A DNA stretch of 16,362 bases from Candidatus Thorarchaeota archaeon (GCA_018238825.1 JABCSP010000019.1:1-16362), one strand, 5' to 3'. Shown: positions 5,635-13,089, numbered from the stretch's first letter. Made by a program: numbers and translations. Notes: a model not told the origin generated them from the letters alone.

Positions 5635-6453
5635 ATGACAAAGAGCACAAGACCACGAAACACGCTAAAAGACAGAGTCCGTAGGCTTTTGAAGCATAAC
5701 GAGGTTTGTATGCGTGCATTTAATGAATTAGAGAAGGATGTTGAAGTTCAAACTTTACTTGAAGATAGTAATAGAATGGCTATAGATCGAATGGGATATT
5801 CTGATCATGGCCATACACATTCACTTATTGTTACTCTGAATGGCATTAAATTATTACAGGGATTAAACAAGGGACTCACTCCAACAATAGTCCATGAAGA
5901 AACTGGTGATATGAATGATGCAGAACTCGTAGTAATGCTAGGTTGTTATCTTCATGACATCGGAATGGTCGTTGGCCGTGCCAATCATGACGAGTTCTCA
6001 GTAGTACTGGTCCTGCCAATTTTAGACAGGATATTGCCCAAGATCTATCCAAAAGACAGGCGCAAACAGGTACACATCAGAGGCCATGTGATGCATGCTA
6101 TCTATTGTCACGATAAGGCTGCAATTCCAATGACAGTTGAGGCTGGAGTTGTGGGGGTTGCTGATGCACTAGATATGACAAAGGGGCGGGCTAGGATTCC
6201 ATTCGAGGCTGGAAGTGTCAACATTCATTCTGCCTCAGCTATGGCAATTGAAGATGTTAAAATTCGCAAAGGTGAGGAAAAGACAGTTCGAATTGAAGTG
6301 AATATGACCAATGTTTCTGGTATCTTCCAGATACAGGAGCTTCTTGAACAGAAGATTCGAAATGCAAAGTTATTGATTGACCACATAGAGCTCTATGCGA
6401 TTATGTCTCCTCAAAAAGACGTAATTCTCAAAAAAGAATTGAGAGTTCTCTAA
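5635..6453 (+). CDS. HD-domain metal-dependent phosphohydrolase
   Basis: The 272-residue protein carries an HD superfamily metal site: D57-H58-G59-H60-T-H62, then the H107-D108 doublet in Y-L-H-D-I-G-M, H151/H154/H159 in the following helices, and D178 in V-A-D-A-L-D. HD enzymes hydrolyse phosphoesters, commonly nucleotides or cyclic nucleotides. The closest group from memory is the archaeal/bacterial COG3294-type family, whose substrate is not established to my knowledge. The C-terminal ~80 residues form an extra alpha/beta domain. ATG 5635 is chosen because GGTGG at about 5620 precedes it; a TTG at 5599 in frame lacks a binding site. It is monocistronic, with 121 bp before the next gene. 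Confidence 0.85.
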   Translation: MTKSTRPRNTLKDRVRRLLKHNEVCMRAFNELEKDVEVQTLLEDSNRMAIDRMGYSDHGHTHSLIVTLNGIKLLQGLNKGLTPTIVHEETGDMNDAELVVMLGCYLHDIGMVVGRANHDEFSVVLVLPILDRILPKIYPKDRRKQVHIRGHVMHAIYCHDKAAIPMTVEAGVVGVADALDMTKGRARIPFEAGSVNIHSASAMAIEDVKIRKGEEKTVRIEVNMTNVSGIFQIQELLEQKIRNAKLLIDHIELYAIMSPQKDVILKKELRVL

Positions 6454-6574
6454 TAATGTAACATTTTCAATCGAATATAGATTCAGTCCTTCCGAGTTCG
6501 CACACATCAGAACGTCTATATGCACGAAACCGAACATTCTGCCAGTCACATTGCACTGATAGAGGCTGACGTCT

Positions 6575-7030
6575 ATGAAACTAGATGACATTGATTCTGA
6601 GATTATCTTAATGCTTCAAGAGGATGGTAGACGATCCTTCAGTGATATTGCACAAGCTGTGGGGAGAACAGAAGTCACAATAAGACGTCGAGTGAAACGA
6701 TTACGGGATGAAGGTTACATCAAACGGTTTACTGTAGTATTAGATCCAATGAAGATTGGAAAGAGCATCCGTGCCATAATCCGTGTAAAGACCGTAATGA
6801 AACATGCAACTGCTATTTCAAAGAAACTCATAAAATTCAAAGAAGTCAATGAAGCCTATTTTCTAGATGGTGCTTGTGGCCTCATTATGATGATTACTGT
6901 GAATGATCTTACTGAACTCTATCAATTCCTCGAAAAACGTCTTGGTACAATTGAAGGTATTGGGGACGCAGAAACCTGTATTGTACTTGAAGAGGTCAAA
7001 TCAGCCTTCTCAGACACTGGTGCTTTATGA
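6575..7030 (+). CDS. Lrp/AsnC-family transcriptional regulator
   Basis: The 151-residue protein has the standard Lrp/AsnC build. The N-terminal helix-turn-helix (D-D-I-D-S-E-I, S-D-I-A-Q-A-V-G-R-T-E-V-T-I-R-R-R-V-K-R-L at ~22-43, G-Y-I-K-R-F wing) is followed by an alpha/beta RAM ligand-binding domain from ~60, with G-A-C-G-L-I-M-M-I and a final helix-strand (T-C-I-V-L-E). These proteins form octamers or dimers and respond to amino acids or related effectors. A TATA-like CTATATG at ~6516 suits a start about 30 nt before the ATG. Its stop overlaps the JAMM start (ATGA), so the two are translationally coupled. Confidence 0.92.
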   Translation: MKLDDIDSEIILMLQEDGRRSFSDIAQAVGRTEVTIRRRVKRLRDEGYIKRFTVVLDPMKIGKSIRAIIRVKTVMKHATAISKKLIKFKEVNEAYFLDGACGLIMMITVNDLTELYQFLEKRLGTIEGIGDAETCIVLEEVKSAFSDTGAL

Positions 7031-7467
7031 TGCACTATGAATTGCACATAACTGAACAGAATTTTGTACGATTACAGCAACACGCAGATGCATCCCTCCC
7101 TGGTGAGGCTGTAGCGCTACTTTTTGGTATCTTATCCGAAAACATTGTGAGCACTAATCGTGTTGAATTAATGGAAAATGAATCGAAAACAAGCCAAGTT
7201 GCCTTTTCTGTTAATCCTGAAAATGAATACCAATTACTAATTGAAGCAGAGGAAAGAGGAGAAACTTTAGTTGGAATTTATCATTCTCATCCAGCACCGC
7301 CTGAACCCTCCGAAACGGACCTTAGAAACATGCGTTTGAATCCAGTTGTCTGGCTTATTGCCTCTAAATTGACTGGGGGCTGGATAACTAAGGCTTACAT
7401 ACTAAAAGATGAGATTGCTAATGAGATTCCAGTAAGATATCGGAAATCTATCGATTCAAACCTTTGA
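7027..7467 (+). CDS. JAMM/MPN metalloprotease (PAD1/JAB1 superfamily)
   Basis: JAMM proteases are zinc enzymes that cut isopeptide or peptide bonds next to ubiquitin-like proteins. The 146-residue single-domain protein shows E27 (P-G-E-A), H86-S-H88, S95 and D98, the full catalytic set. The spacing H-x-H-x6-S-x2-D is one residue shorter than the usual x7. The loop H-S-H-P-A-P-P-E-P-S ends in an S-x-T-D turn. A likely role is processing a SAMP/ubiquitin-like modifier, but no such gene is in the window. ATG 7027 overlaps the Lrp stop; ATG 7030 is equally possible. The 3' end overlaps the convergent Pop5 gene by 20 nt. Confidence 0.88.
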   Translation: MMHYELHITEQNFVRLQQHADASLPGEAVALLFGILSENIVSTNRVELMENESKTSQVAFSVNPENEYQLLIEAEERGETLVGIYHSHPAPPEPSETDLRNMRLNPVVWLIASKLTGGWITKAYILKDEIANEIPVRYRKSIDSNL

Positions 7468-7756
7468 TAGTTCCAGAGGTCTTTTTTGGTTCGAAAGAAA
7501 CAGCTGTTCCATTGATTGAACCAATAACTGCAGCTGCTGCTATTACTTGCTGTAACGATGGTAAACTACACTGAAGAACACCCTCTCCCGATGTTTCTTC
7601 AAAGTCAATCAAATAAAGCTTCGAGTCTGCTGCTTGAATTTCACCGTATAACGAGAGGAGGCTTTTCCAGATTTCCAAACTTAGCTGCTTTCCCTCTATT
7701 GAAGAGCCATCTCGATGAAGCTTGAAGAGCAAGTATCTCTTTCTAACTTTCTTCAT
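7448..7756 (-). CDS. rnp2: RNase P protein component 2 (Pop5/Rpp14)
   Basis: This 102-residue protein matches the archaeal Pop5 family. The N-terminal R-K-R-Y-L-L-F-K-L strand is followed by L-W/I-K-S-L-L-S-L-Y-G, A-A-D-S-K-L-Y-L-I-D-F and a later helix-strand with S-G-T-I-K-G-L. Pop5 pairs with Rpp30 and activates the catalytic domain of RNase P RNA in tRNA 5' maturation. Its ATG overlaps the rnp3 stop (ATGA), as in other archaea. The C-terminus overlaps the convergent JAMM gene by 20 nt, so it is the last gene of its operon here; exosome and proteasome genes that often follow in Euryarchaeota are absent. Confidence 0.88.
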   Translation of the reverse strand: MKKVRKRYLLFKLHRDGSSIEGKQLSLEIWKSLLSLYGEIQAADSKLYLIDFEETSGEGVLQCSLPSLQQVIAAAAVIGSINGTAVSFEPKKTSGTIKGLNR

Positions 7757-8442
7757 TGCTCCTCCCCCTTGTGAATAATCTCTACTCCACTACTAACAAA
7801 ACCAGGTTCTAGCTTCCTCATATTTCTTTCAATGATTGATCTTGGGAAATCACTTGAAGCGCTATCTGCATAAGCTCGATCCATTCCCAGAAGTATTCCA
7901 ATATGTGCCATTGCAACTGATGACCGTAATCCCATCGGGTGAATTGCTCCACTACTTAGAACCACATCCATTCCTGCATCCATTGCTGTAGTGACAGATT
8001 CTCGATATATTTTGAGAATTTTAGATCTATTTAGACCGGTTGACTTGAGAAGCGGCGCAATTTGAATCTCCAAGCTTGTATTTGATATCGAGGCTAAGCG
8101 AGCGGTAGTATCTCTAAGACGATTCTCCTGTGTTGGGTCCACAGTTAATAGATCTACACGCTTATCCTCAGCAGCCCAATTGGTTACTTCTATGGATTTG
8201 AGTGGAACAGAAACAATCATTGACTTCCTTCTATTCTTATCTATCTGTTTCCTAACTGAACTGATACTTTTTCCATGAAGAATCACTCTACTATATACCA
8301 TCATCTTCTTGGTAAGCGTCTTGAATGGTTCAGTATGCAATCCAACTACTGCAATTCCAGTAAGCCCTAACTTACCCGCCATATCACTAAACGAATCAAT
8401 CTCGGTGGCATCGGATGCTAGAACTCCTAGGTCAACTGACAC
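7753..8442 (-). CDS. rnp3: RNase P protein component 3 (Rpp30)
   Basis: This 229-residue protein is the TIM-barrel-like Rpp30 subunit. It shows V-D-L-G-V at the start, G-L-T-G-I-A-V-V-G, V-D-L-L-T-V-D-P, L-E-I-Q-I-A-P-L-L, and S-S-G-A-I-H-P-M-G-L-R, typical archaeal Rpp30 stretches. It binds Pop5 and supports RNase P catalysis. Start is GTG 8442: GGAGG overlaps the preceding stop codon 8 nt upstream, and the alternative start codons lie inside conserved sequence. The length is normal (about 210-250). Confidence 0.93.
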   Translation of the reverse strand: MSVDLGVLASDATEIDSFSDMAGKLGLTGIAVVGLHTEPFKTLTKKMMVYSRVILHGKSISSVRKQIDKNRRKSMIVSVPLKSIEVTNWAAEDKRVDLLTVDPTQENRLRDTTARLASISNTSLEIQIAPLLKSTGLNRSKILKIYRESVTTAMDAGMDVVLSSGAIHPMGLRSSVAMAHIGILLGMDRAYADSASSDFPRSIIERNMRKLEPGFVSSGVEIIHKGEEQ

Positions 8443-8445
8443 AAC

Positions 8446-8904
8446 TCAATCCTCCGCATCTTGTAGACGTTTCTCAATCATAAGTATTGCATCTTTCTTC
8501 TTACAACGTGGCCTATCTTTAAAGTAAAACTTGGCTCTTATGACATCAGTATTATTGGCTAATTTCATCTTCCCTAGAAACGCTCCTTGCTTATCAATCC
8601 TAAGAAAAAAGACGCTGTTATTATTCAATCGCAGGTCGAGTGAGCGTTTAATTGCACGGCGGTCACTCTTTTCTAGTTGTTTGAGAATAAAGTCAAATGT
8701 AATTTCACATCCATCTCTATTCTTTAGTAATCCTGATACAATTGAAATAGAATCTCCAGATTGTCCTTCAGCCTTCTCTTCTGTTATAGATACATTCTGT
8801 CTGATGTTTTCTGGGAAGATACCAAGTATCGCAGTAGATACTCTCTCAGTAATTTCAGTAGCCCTTGCATATGCACGGGCTTCAATTTTTCTTATGAACG
8901 GCAT
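8446..8904 (-). CDS. COG1325/DUF54 RNA-binding protein (exosome-associated)
   Basis: The 152-residue protein has the COG1325 plan: I-E-A-R-A-Y-A-R-A-T-E near the start, V-S-I-T-E-E-K-A-E-G at ~40, L-R-L-N-N-N-S-V-F-F-L-R-I-D-K-Q, and D-V-I-R-A-K-F-Y-F. In archaea this family sits between rpl15e and the RNase P proteins and is predicted to work with the exosome or RNase P; its biochemical role is not firmly established. GAGGGAG lies 6 nt before the ATG. The gene lies 29 nt after rpl15e and its stop is 3 nt before the rnp3 GTG. Confidence 0.88.
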   Translation of the reverse strand: MPFIRKIEARAYARATEITERVSTAILGIFPENIRQNVSITEEKAEGQSGDSISIVSGLLKNRDGCEITFDFILKQLEKSDRRAIKRSLDLRLNNNSVFFLRIDKQGAFLGKMKLANNTDVIRAKFYFKDRPRCKKKDAILMIEKRLQDAED

Positions 8905-8933
8905 AGCCGCTCCCTCAAGCTCAGAAATCTCCG

Positions 8934-9518
8934 CTATTTTGCGACATTACCTTTGGCTCCAAGAGAAGGTCTGACCTTTTCAGCACCTCGCCCCTTCTTC
9001 CTGAGACCACGACTTCTTTTACCTGCAGAAGTAAGACCTCTGTGGACTCTACCCTTGTGAGTTGGATCACAGATCCAATTGATATTTGGGTCGTTGTAAA
9101 TCACTGGATGACTGGGGTCTACAAGAATTACTTCGTACCAAACCCACTTGTGGTCATTTCCTACCCAATATGAGTTCAGGACACGCATATTCACATATTT
9201 TCTTGCAACACGTTCTTCAGCAATCCAACGTCGTGATTTCTGAGGAGTGTATTTTGTTACACCCATACCACTAGGCTTACGACCCTTTTTTGGTCTTGGT
9301 CTCTCACGTGGTCCACGACCAGTCATAATCCTCACGATAACATAACCCTGCTTTGCTTTGTAACCAAGATTTCTTGCACGACCTAGTCTGGTGGGTCTGT
9401 CTAGTTTGACCATAGTACCCTGCTTTCTCCAGACTATTAATCGGCTTCTAACAATATCAGAGCGTTCTTGCTGCCCTTCTATCCATTTTTCATTCATGTG
9501 TTTGTATGCTGTAGGCAT
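8934..9518 (-). CDS. rpl15e: 50S ribosomal protein L15e
   Basis: The 194-residue, very basic protein is L15e of the archaeal/eukaryotic large subunit. Recognisable stretches are A-Y-K-H-M-N-E-K-W, R-L-G-R-A-R-N-L-G-Y-K-A-K-Q-G, R-G-P-R-E-R-P-R, L-N-S-Y-W-V-G-N-D, and H-K-G-R-V-H-R-G-L-T-S-A-G-K-R-S-R-G. Length is that of the family. It leads the operon. A TAATATATT TATA box at 9541-9549, centred about 27 bp before the ATG, predicts a very short or absent leader, although an AGGATG sequence lies 10-15 nt before the start. Confidence 0.97.
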   Translation of the reverse strand: MPTAYKHMNEKWIEGQQERSDIVRSRLIVWRKQGTMVKLDRPTRLGRARNLGYKAKQGYVIVRIMTGRGPRERPRPKKGRKPSGMGVTKYTPQKSRRWIAEERVARKYVNMRVLNSYWVGNDHKWVWYEVILVDPSHPVIYNDPNINWICDPTHKGRVHRGLTSAGKRSRGLRKKGRGAEKVRPSLGAKGNVAK

Positions 9519-9540
9519 CGTCTGTTTCCATCCTTTGTCG

Positions 9541-9549
9541 TAATATATT
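9541..9549 (-). promoter_or_regulatory. TATA box of rpl15e operon
   Basis: TAATATATT is almost symmetrical and could act in either direction. On the minus strand it is placed for transcription starting at or just before the rpl15e ATG. Confidence 0.55.
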
Positions 9550-9551
9550 CA

Positions 9552-9690
9552 CTTTGTTTGTGGTTCAGCCCCTAAGGGCCACATCCCGTGCGGACGCATC
9601 CGCCAACACAAAGGAATGGTCTGGTACGGCACGCATGCCGTGACCAAGCCAACTCGAGGACATTCGCTTAAAGGTGTAACGCTTTGTCCT
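9552..9690. ncRNA. candidate structured RNA, twin ACGCAT hairpin loops
   Basis: This intergenic block between serA and rpl15e is clearly richer in GC than its flanks and has no ORF. Complementary segments are: a closing helix CTTTGT 9552-9557 with ACAAAG 9608-9613; TGTGG 9559-9563 with CCACA 9579-9583 enclosing CCC/GGG; GCGGA 9590-9594 with TCCGC 9599-9603; TGGTC 9617-9621 with GACCA 9642-9646 plus ACGGC 9626-9630 with GCCGT 9637-9641; and AGGACA 9657-9662 with TGTCCT 9685-9690. Two hairpins share the apical sequence ACGCAT. Strand is undetermined. It is not a tRNA, and I see no clear C/D boxes. Archaeal H/ACA RNA, an unknown small RNA, or a mobile palindromic repeat are possible. Confidence 0.45.
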
Positions 9691-9701
9691 TTACAAACTA
9701 G

Positions 9702-10613
9702 TTACTTTAAACCATCAATGACCTTCTGTGCAGTGAGTTCTCCAACTCGAACCTGAGCTTCTCCGGTTGATGATGCTAAGTGTGGAGTCGCTATAAGTTT
9801 AGGATGTTTTACAAGCTGCCAGTCTACAGGTGGCTCTTTCTCAAAGACATCTAAAGCTGCACCTGCAATCTCGCCTTCTTTCAAAGCATCCAGAAGTGCT
9901 TTCTCATCTACTACTCCACCTCGGGCTGTGTTGACAAGGAATGCAGTCTTCTTCATTATCTTGAATTCCTTCTCTCCAAACATACCTTTTGTTTGGGGTA
10001 GCAAAGGAACATGAAGTGAGATATAGTCAGATTGCTCAATTATGGTTTTCAAATCAGCTCTTTTGGCTCCCACCTCTTTACAGACGTCATCGATATCGAT
10101 GACATCATAGGCAAGAACATCCATGTCGAAAGCCTTTGCTCTCTTTCCAACTTCCTGACCTATCCTTCCAAATCCTACGATCCCAATGGTCTTATTCCAT
10201 AATTCAGTGCCCTTGAGTTTCTTTTTCTCCCAGCGTTCATCTTTCATGGAGCTATCTGCTTGAGTGACATTCCTAGCAAGTGAGAACATCAATGAAAACA
10301 CCATTTCCGCCACTGAGACCGTTGGTGCTTCAGGAGTGTTTTGAACAATGACTCCCTTAGCTTTTGCAGCCTCTATGTCAACATTGTCAAGTCCAACCCC
10401 AGCTCTGATTACTAGTTTTAGATTATCAGATGCCTCAATTACTTCTTTCGTAATCTTTGTGGCACTTCTTACTACTACACAGTCGAACCCTTTAATCTGT
10501 TCCTCAATTGGTCCGTCTGCATCATAATCTCTCTTCACAACTTCAAGTCCTGCTGCCTCAATTTTGGCTACAGCCGACTCTGCAATTGGATCCGCTACAA
10601 GCACGCGTTTCAT
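9702..10613 (-). CDS. serA: D-3-phosphoglycerate dehydrogenase, short form
   Basis: The enzyme oxidises 3-phosphoglycerate with NAD+, the first step of serine synthesis. The 303-residue protein has the D-2-hydroxyacid dehydrogenase fold: catalytic-domain start L-V-A-D-P-I, I-R-A-G-V-G-L-D-N-V-D, Rossmann G147-F-G-R-I-G152 in V-G-F-G-R-I-G-Q-E, catalytic R231 (N-T-A-R-G-G), E260 and H278 (T-P-H). It lacks the C-terminal ACT and intervening domains of long PGDHs, so serine feedback through ACT is not expected; a related D-hydroxyacid dehydrogenase is the alternative. ATG 10613 is chosen over TTG 10619 because GAGGT lies 7-8 nt upstream. AGTTTAAG at 10661-10668 is a plausible TATA box. Confidence 0.9.
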   Translation of the reverse strand: MKRVLVADPIAESAVAKIEAAGLEVVKRDYDADGPIEEQIKGFDCVVVRSATKITKEVIEASDNLKLVIRAGVGLDNVDIEAAKAKGVIVQNTPEAPTVSVAEMVFSLMFSLARNVTQADSSMKDERWEKKKLKGTELWNKTIGIVGFGRIGQEVGKRAKAFDMDVLAYDVIDIDDVCKEVGAKRADLKTIIEQSDYISLHVPLLPQTKGMFGEKEFKIMKKTAFLVNTARGGVVDEKALLDALKEGEIAGAALDVFEKEPPVDWQLVKHPKLIATPHLASSTGEAQVRVGELTAQKVIDGLK

Positions 10614-10714
10614 TAGCAATACCTCATAGGTGTGATGTGCAATGCGGTTCGCAGGTTCATCTTAAACTTGGCGAATCCGACATTTTCTTAACTGAGTATG
10701 CCTTCTCACAGATT

Positions 10715-11251
10715 ATGAAAAGAGAGATGAATCCAACCACTGCAATGGTCCCTTGTCCTGTCGTTCTCTTGAGCGTATCTGGACCTGATAGACCTAATAT
10801 TATCACACTCTCATGGGCTGCCAATGTTTGTAGCAAACCTCCTACAATGGTCATTGGAATACGTCCTGAACGACACAGCTATAATCTTGTGAAAGATGCT
10901 GGAGAGTATGTTCTGAATATACCATCAGTAGACCAGATTGAAGGTACTGTTTTTGCAGGTACAAAATCAGGAAAGGAATATGACAAGTTCTCTGAATGTG
11001 GATTTACTCCTGAACCAGCTTCTAAAATCAAGGCACCAATGATCAAAGAATGTCCCATAAGTATAGAATGCAAAACCCGTGAAATAGTTCCTCTTGGAGC
11101 TCATGACTTGTTCATTGCTGATGTGCTCTCTGTCCATATCGACGAGTCAGTTCTTGATGAAGAGGGAAGATTTGATGCCTCAAAGACCAACCTATTCACA
11201 TATCTTCCTTTAAACGGCCAATATTGGACACTCGGCAAGAAACTTCTCTGA
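10715..11251 (+). CDS. flavin reductase-like FMN-binding protein
   Basis: The 178-residue protein fits the archaeal flavoredoxin/flavin reductase split-barrel family. Features are the P-C-P-V-V-L-L-S-V start, N-I-I-T-L-S-W-A-A-N-V-C-S-K-P-P with the S-x-x-P phosphate-binding turn, I-R-P-E-R-H-S-Y-N-L-V, E-Y-V-L-N-I-P and F-A-G-T-K-S-G. Family members bind FMN and reduce it or act as electron carriers; the partner is unknown. The frame is open upstream to 10508, but that part overlaps serA antisense. ATG 10715 (or 10727) is chosen. A TTCTTAACT sequence ~26 nt upstream suggests a leaderless message. The stop is 2 nt from the convergent neighbour's stop. Confidence 0.87.
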   Translation: MKREMNPTTAMVPCPVVLLSVSGPDRPNIITLSWAANVCSKPPTMVIGIRPERHSYNLVKDAGEYVLNIPSVDQIEGTVFAGTKSGKEYDKFSECGFTPEPASKIKAPMIKECPISIECKTREIVPLGAHDLFIADVLSVHIDESVLDEEGRFDASKTNLFTYLPLNGQYWTLGKKLL

Positions 11252-11253
11252 TG

Positions 11254-11697
11254 TCATACAGGTATTATCTCAATGTCTATGCTTTCAGATTCGCAATCAT
11301 CGGTATCTTCAATGGTTTCAGGAGATTTCATGTATCTAACAGAATAGTTAGAATCTGCTTCACTTACTATCCAAGCTCCTGTTGGCACATGAGTTTCTCT
11401 GAAGAAGATATCAAAGGTGATTCCAGGGAACTCTACTATGATAGGATTATGACCTAGAAGTGCGAAAAGACCAGAGGCTTCCTGAGCCCGTTCAATGGTA
11501 TCAAGCTTGGCTAAAACTGGTACCCAATTCCTTCCATCCCATTTGAGAAAGGGCCATGAATTTGATGGTGGCCAAGCTCCTTTCTCGACAACAATATAGT
11601 CCTTAGCACCACGTTTGTATATCGTGGGATACTGACCAAATCTGCCAAGATACATACCAGCTGCTCTTGCATCTTCTAATGTTGGAAATATCTCCAT
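11254..11697 (-). CDS. hypothetical protein with duplicated SPOR-like unit
   Basis: The 147-residue protein is not recognised. Residues ~6-35 (T-L-E-D-A-R-A-A-G-M-Y-L-G-R-F-G-Q-Y-P-T-I) and ~67-98 (T-I-E-R-A-Q-E-A-S-G-L-F-A-L-L-G-H-N-P-I-I) follow one pattern: T-(L/I)-E-x-A-x-x-A-x-x-x-(L/F)-x-x-(F/L)-G-x-x-P. The alternation of an A-rich helix with G-x-x-P-x-I resembles SPOR-type alpha/beta repeats, by inference only. A W-P-P/W-P-F-L-K-W-D-G-R-N-W segment lies between, and the C-terminus is acidic (D/E-rich after ~125). No signal peptide or membrane span is seen, so it is probably cytoplasmic. GGTGA at 11704-11708 gives a 6-nt spacing to ATG 11697. Confidence 0.7.
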   Translation of the reverse strand: MEIFPTLEDARAAGMYLGRFGQYPTIYKRGAKDYIVVEKGAWPPSNSWPFLKWDGRNWVPVLAKLDTIERAQEASGLFALLGHNPIIVEFPGITFDIFFRETHVPTGAWIVSEADSNYSVRYMKSPETIEDTDDCESESIDIEIIPV

Positions 11698-11737
11698 CAG
11701 AATTCACCTTAATTCCTTATCTCACAATCATATGCTA

Positions 11738-11745
11738 CTATAATT
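11738..11745 (-). promoter_or_regulatory. TATA-like box for the repeat-containing gene
   Basis: AATTATAG on the minus strand predicts transcription starting near 11715, which leaves a ~18-nt leader containing the GGTGA ribosome-binding site. It implies the gene is transcribed separately from ychF. Confidence 0.45.
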
Positions 11746-11851
11746 GGAGAATGATGTATAATGAAGAACAGTCAATAGATATCCCTAGAACTCTGTTAGG
11801 TCAACATTTTCTCTACTATATTGACCATTATTTGGTATGGGAATAAATAGG

Positions 11852-11857
11852 AAAAAA
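11852..11857 (-). terminator. T-run terminator after ychF
   Basis: T6 on the minus strand lies 15 nt past the ychF stop, in a T-rich stretch without a hairpin. This is the usual form of an archaeal terminator. Confidence 0.45.
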
Positions 11858-11871
11858 GAATAATGATTCTC

Positions 11872-13089
11872 TCATTTCTGACCTTTAGCACTCACAATTT
11901 TGATTACATCTCTATCCTTGAGAACATGTTTGTCAGAAATCCTCATCTTTGTTCTTGCATCAATTCCATGTACAAACGATTCCATCAGGTCTGTGTGAAT
12001 ATGACCTGCGAATTCTTTAGCTGTAGTCCCCTCAGGAACCAAGTATACATCTGGGAGTACATTCTCATCACTATCAGTGAGCGAATTTGCGTCATGTACG
12101 GGATAGATAGTAATCATATGGAGAAAATCAAAAACTGCTTTATTGAGAATATTCTGAACCCCAGTCCCTCCAAACTTCTTCAGGATGTGTTCCTTTAATT
12201 TCTCCAATTGTTCAGCTTCATTCTCCTTCAAATTTTCTTGCTGAATTATTTCAAAGTCATCATTTCCAGGTATATATTTTATCACACCTTTCTGATCCAG
12301 ATCTTTGAGGGCTTTCTCAGCCAAAGCACTTACAGGGATGACCATATAATCTGGGAATTCCTCTTGTAACCGCTTGTAATTCTCCTTGGCTCCTGGTCTG
12401 TCAATCATATTTGCTGCAATAATGATTGGTTTAGAGGTCTTTTGGAGTGTTTTAACGAACGATCTTGTTTCTTCATCGGTCCACTTGTCAACGGTTTCAG
12501 CTTTCAAATTTGACTTTCTTAGTGCTCTGAGAATATGTGCTCTAGTTATCTTCAATCCTGAAAGTTTTTCCAGAAGCAATTCGTCTAGCTTGGCTCCTTC
12601 TGATCTGACGCGACCAGTCAATCTCCGCCAATCTTTTTTCACAATTCCTAGCATCCATTCAACAAGCTCTTCTTCTAGGAATCTTACATCATCAGCTGGA
12701 TCTTGGGTACCTGCAGAAACCTCTTGCCCCTCTGAATCAAGAGCACCACTAGCATCAACAATATGAATCAACACATCTGCCTGTCTTAAATCGTCTAGGA
12801 ACTGATTTCCCATTCCCCGACCTTCGTGTGCACCAGGAACTAGCCCAGCAACATCAATCAGTTTTATTGGAACAAGTCTAACACCATCGATACATATGGA
12901 ATTCTGAGGATTGTCTTGTACATCAAAATCAGAACAAGCACAGGCAGTCCTAATGTGAGTGACACCAACATTTGCTTCTATTGTTGTAAATGGATAACTA
13001 CCTACCTTGAAATCTGTCATACATGCTGCATTGGTAAATGATGTTTTACCACACGATGGTTTTCCAACAATCCCTACGCTAAATCCCAT
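11872..13089 (-). CDS. ychF: YchF/OLA1-type P-loop NTPase with TGS domain
   Basis: The 405-residue protein is a TRAFAC GTPase of the Obg/YchF group, linked to ribosomes and translation control. It shows the P-loop G9-K-P-S-C-G-K-T-S17, T-T-I-E-A-N-V-G as switch I, switch II D79-V-A-G-L-V-P-G-A-H-E-G-R-G-M-G-N-Q-F, then N227-M-I-D230 at the specificity motif, and a C-terminal TGS domain (~320-400) ending L-K-D-R-D-V-I-K-I-V-S. Bacterial YchF and human OLA1 have N-x-x-E here and prefer ATP; N-M-I-D keeps the aspartate of GTP-specific proteins. A GGAG lies 9 nt before the ATG. GTTTATCT near 13131-13138 is a plausible TATA box. Confidence 0.93.
   Translation of the reverse strand: MGFSVGIVGKPSCGKTSFTNAACMTDFKVGSYPFTTIEANVGVTHIRTACACSDFDVQDNPQNSICIDGVRLVPIKLIDVAGLVPGAHEGRGMGNQFLDDLRQADVLIHIVDASGALDSEGQEVSAGTQDPADDVRFLEEELVEWMLGIVKKDWRRLTGRVRSEGAKLDELLLEKLSGLKITRAHILRALRKSNLKAETVDKWTDEETRSFVKTLQKTSKPIIIAANMIDRPGAKENYKRLQEEFPDYMVIPVSALAEKALKDLDQKGVIKYIPGNDDFEIIQQENLKENEAEQLEKLKEHILKKFGGTGVQNILNKAVFDFLHMITIYPVHDANSLTDSDENVLPDVYLVPEGTTAKEFAGHIHTDLMESFVHGIDARTKMRISDKHVLKDRDVIKIVSAKGQK

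Noticed and set aside
8531..9060. Plus-strand frames opposite COG1325 and rpl15e
   Set aside because: Antisense to two well-identified genes and without recognisable domains.
9552..9690. tRNA gene
   Set aside because: No acceptor/T-arm pair, no anticodon arm of correct spacing and no GGTTCRAAT T-loop.
10508..10714. N-terminal 69-residue extension of the flavin reductase
   Set aside because: It overlaps serA antisense and the divergent promoter, and the family begins at the P-C-P-V-V-L segment.
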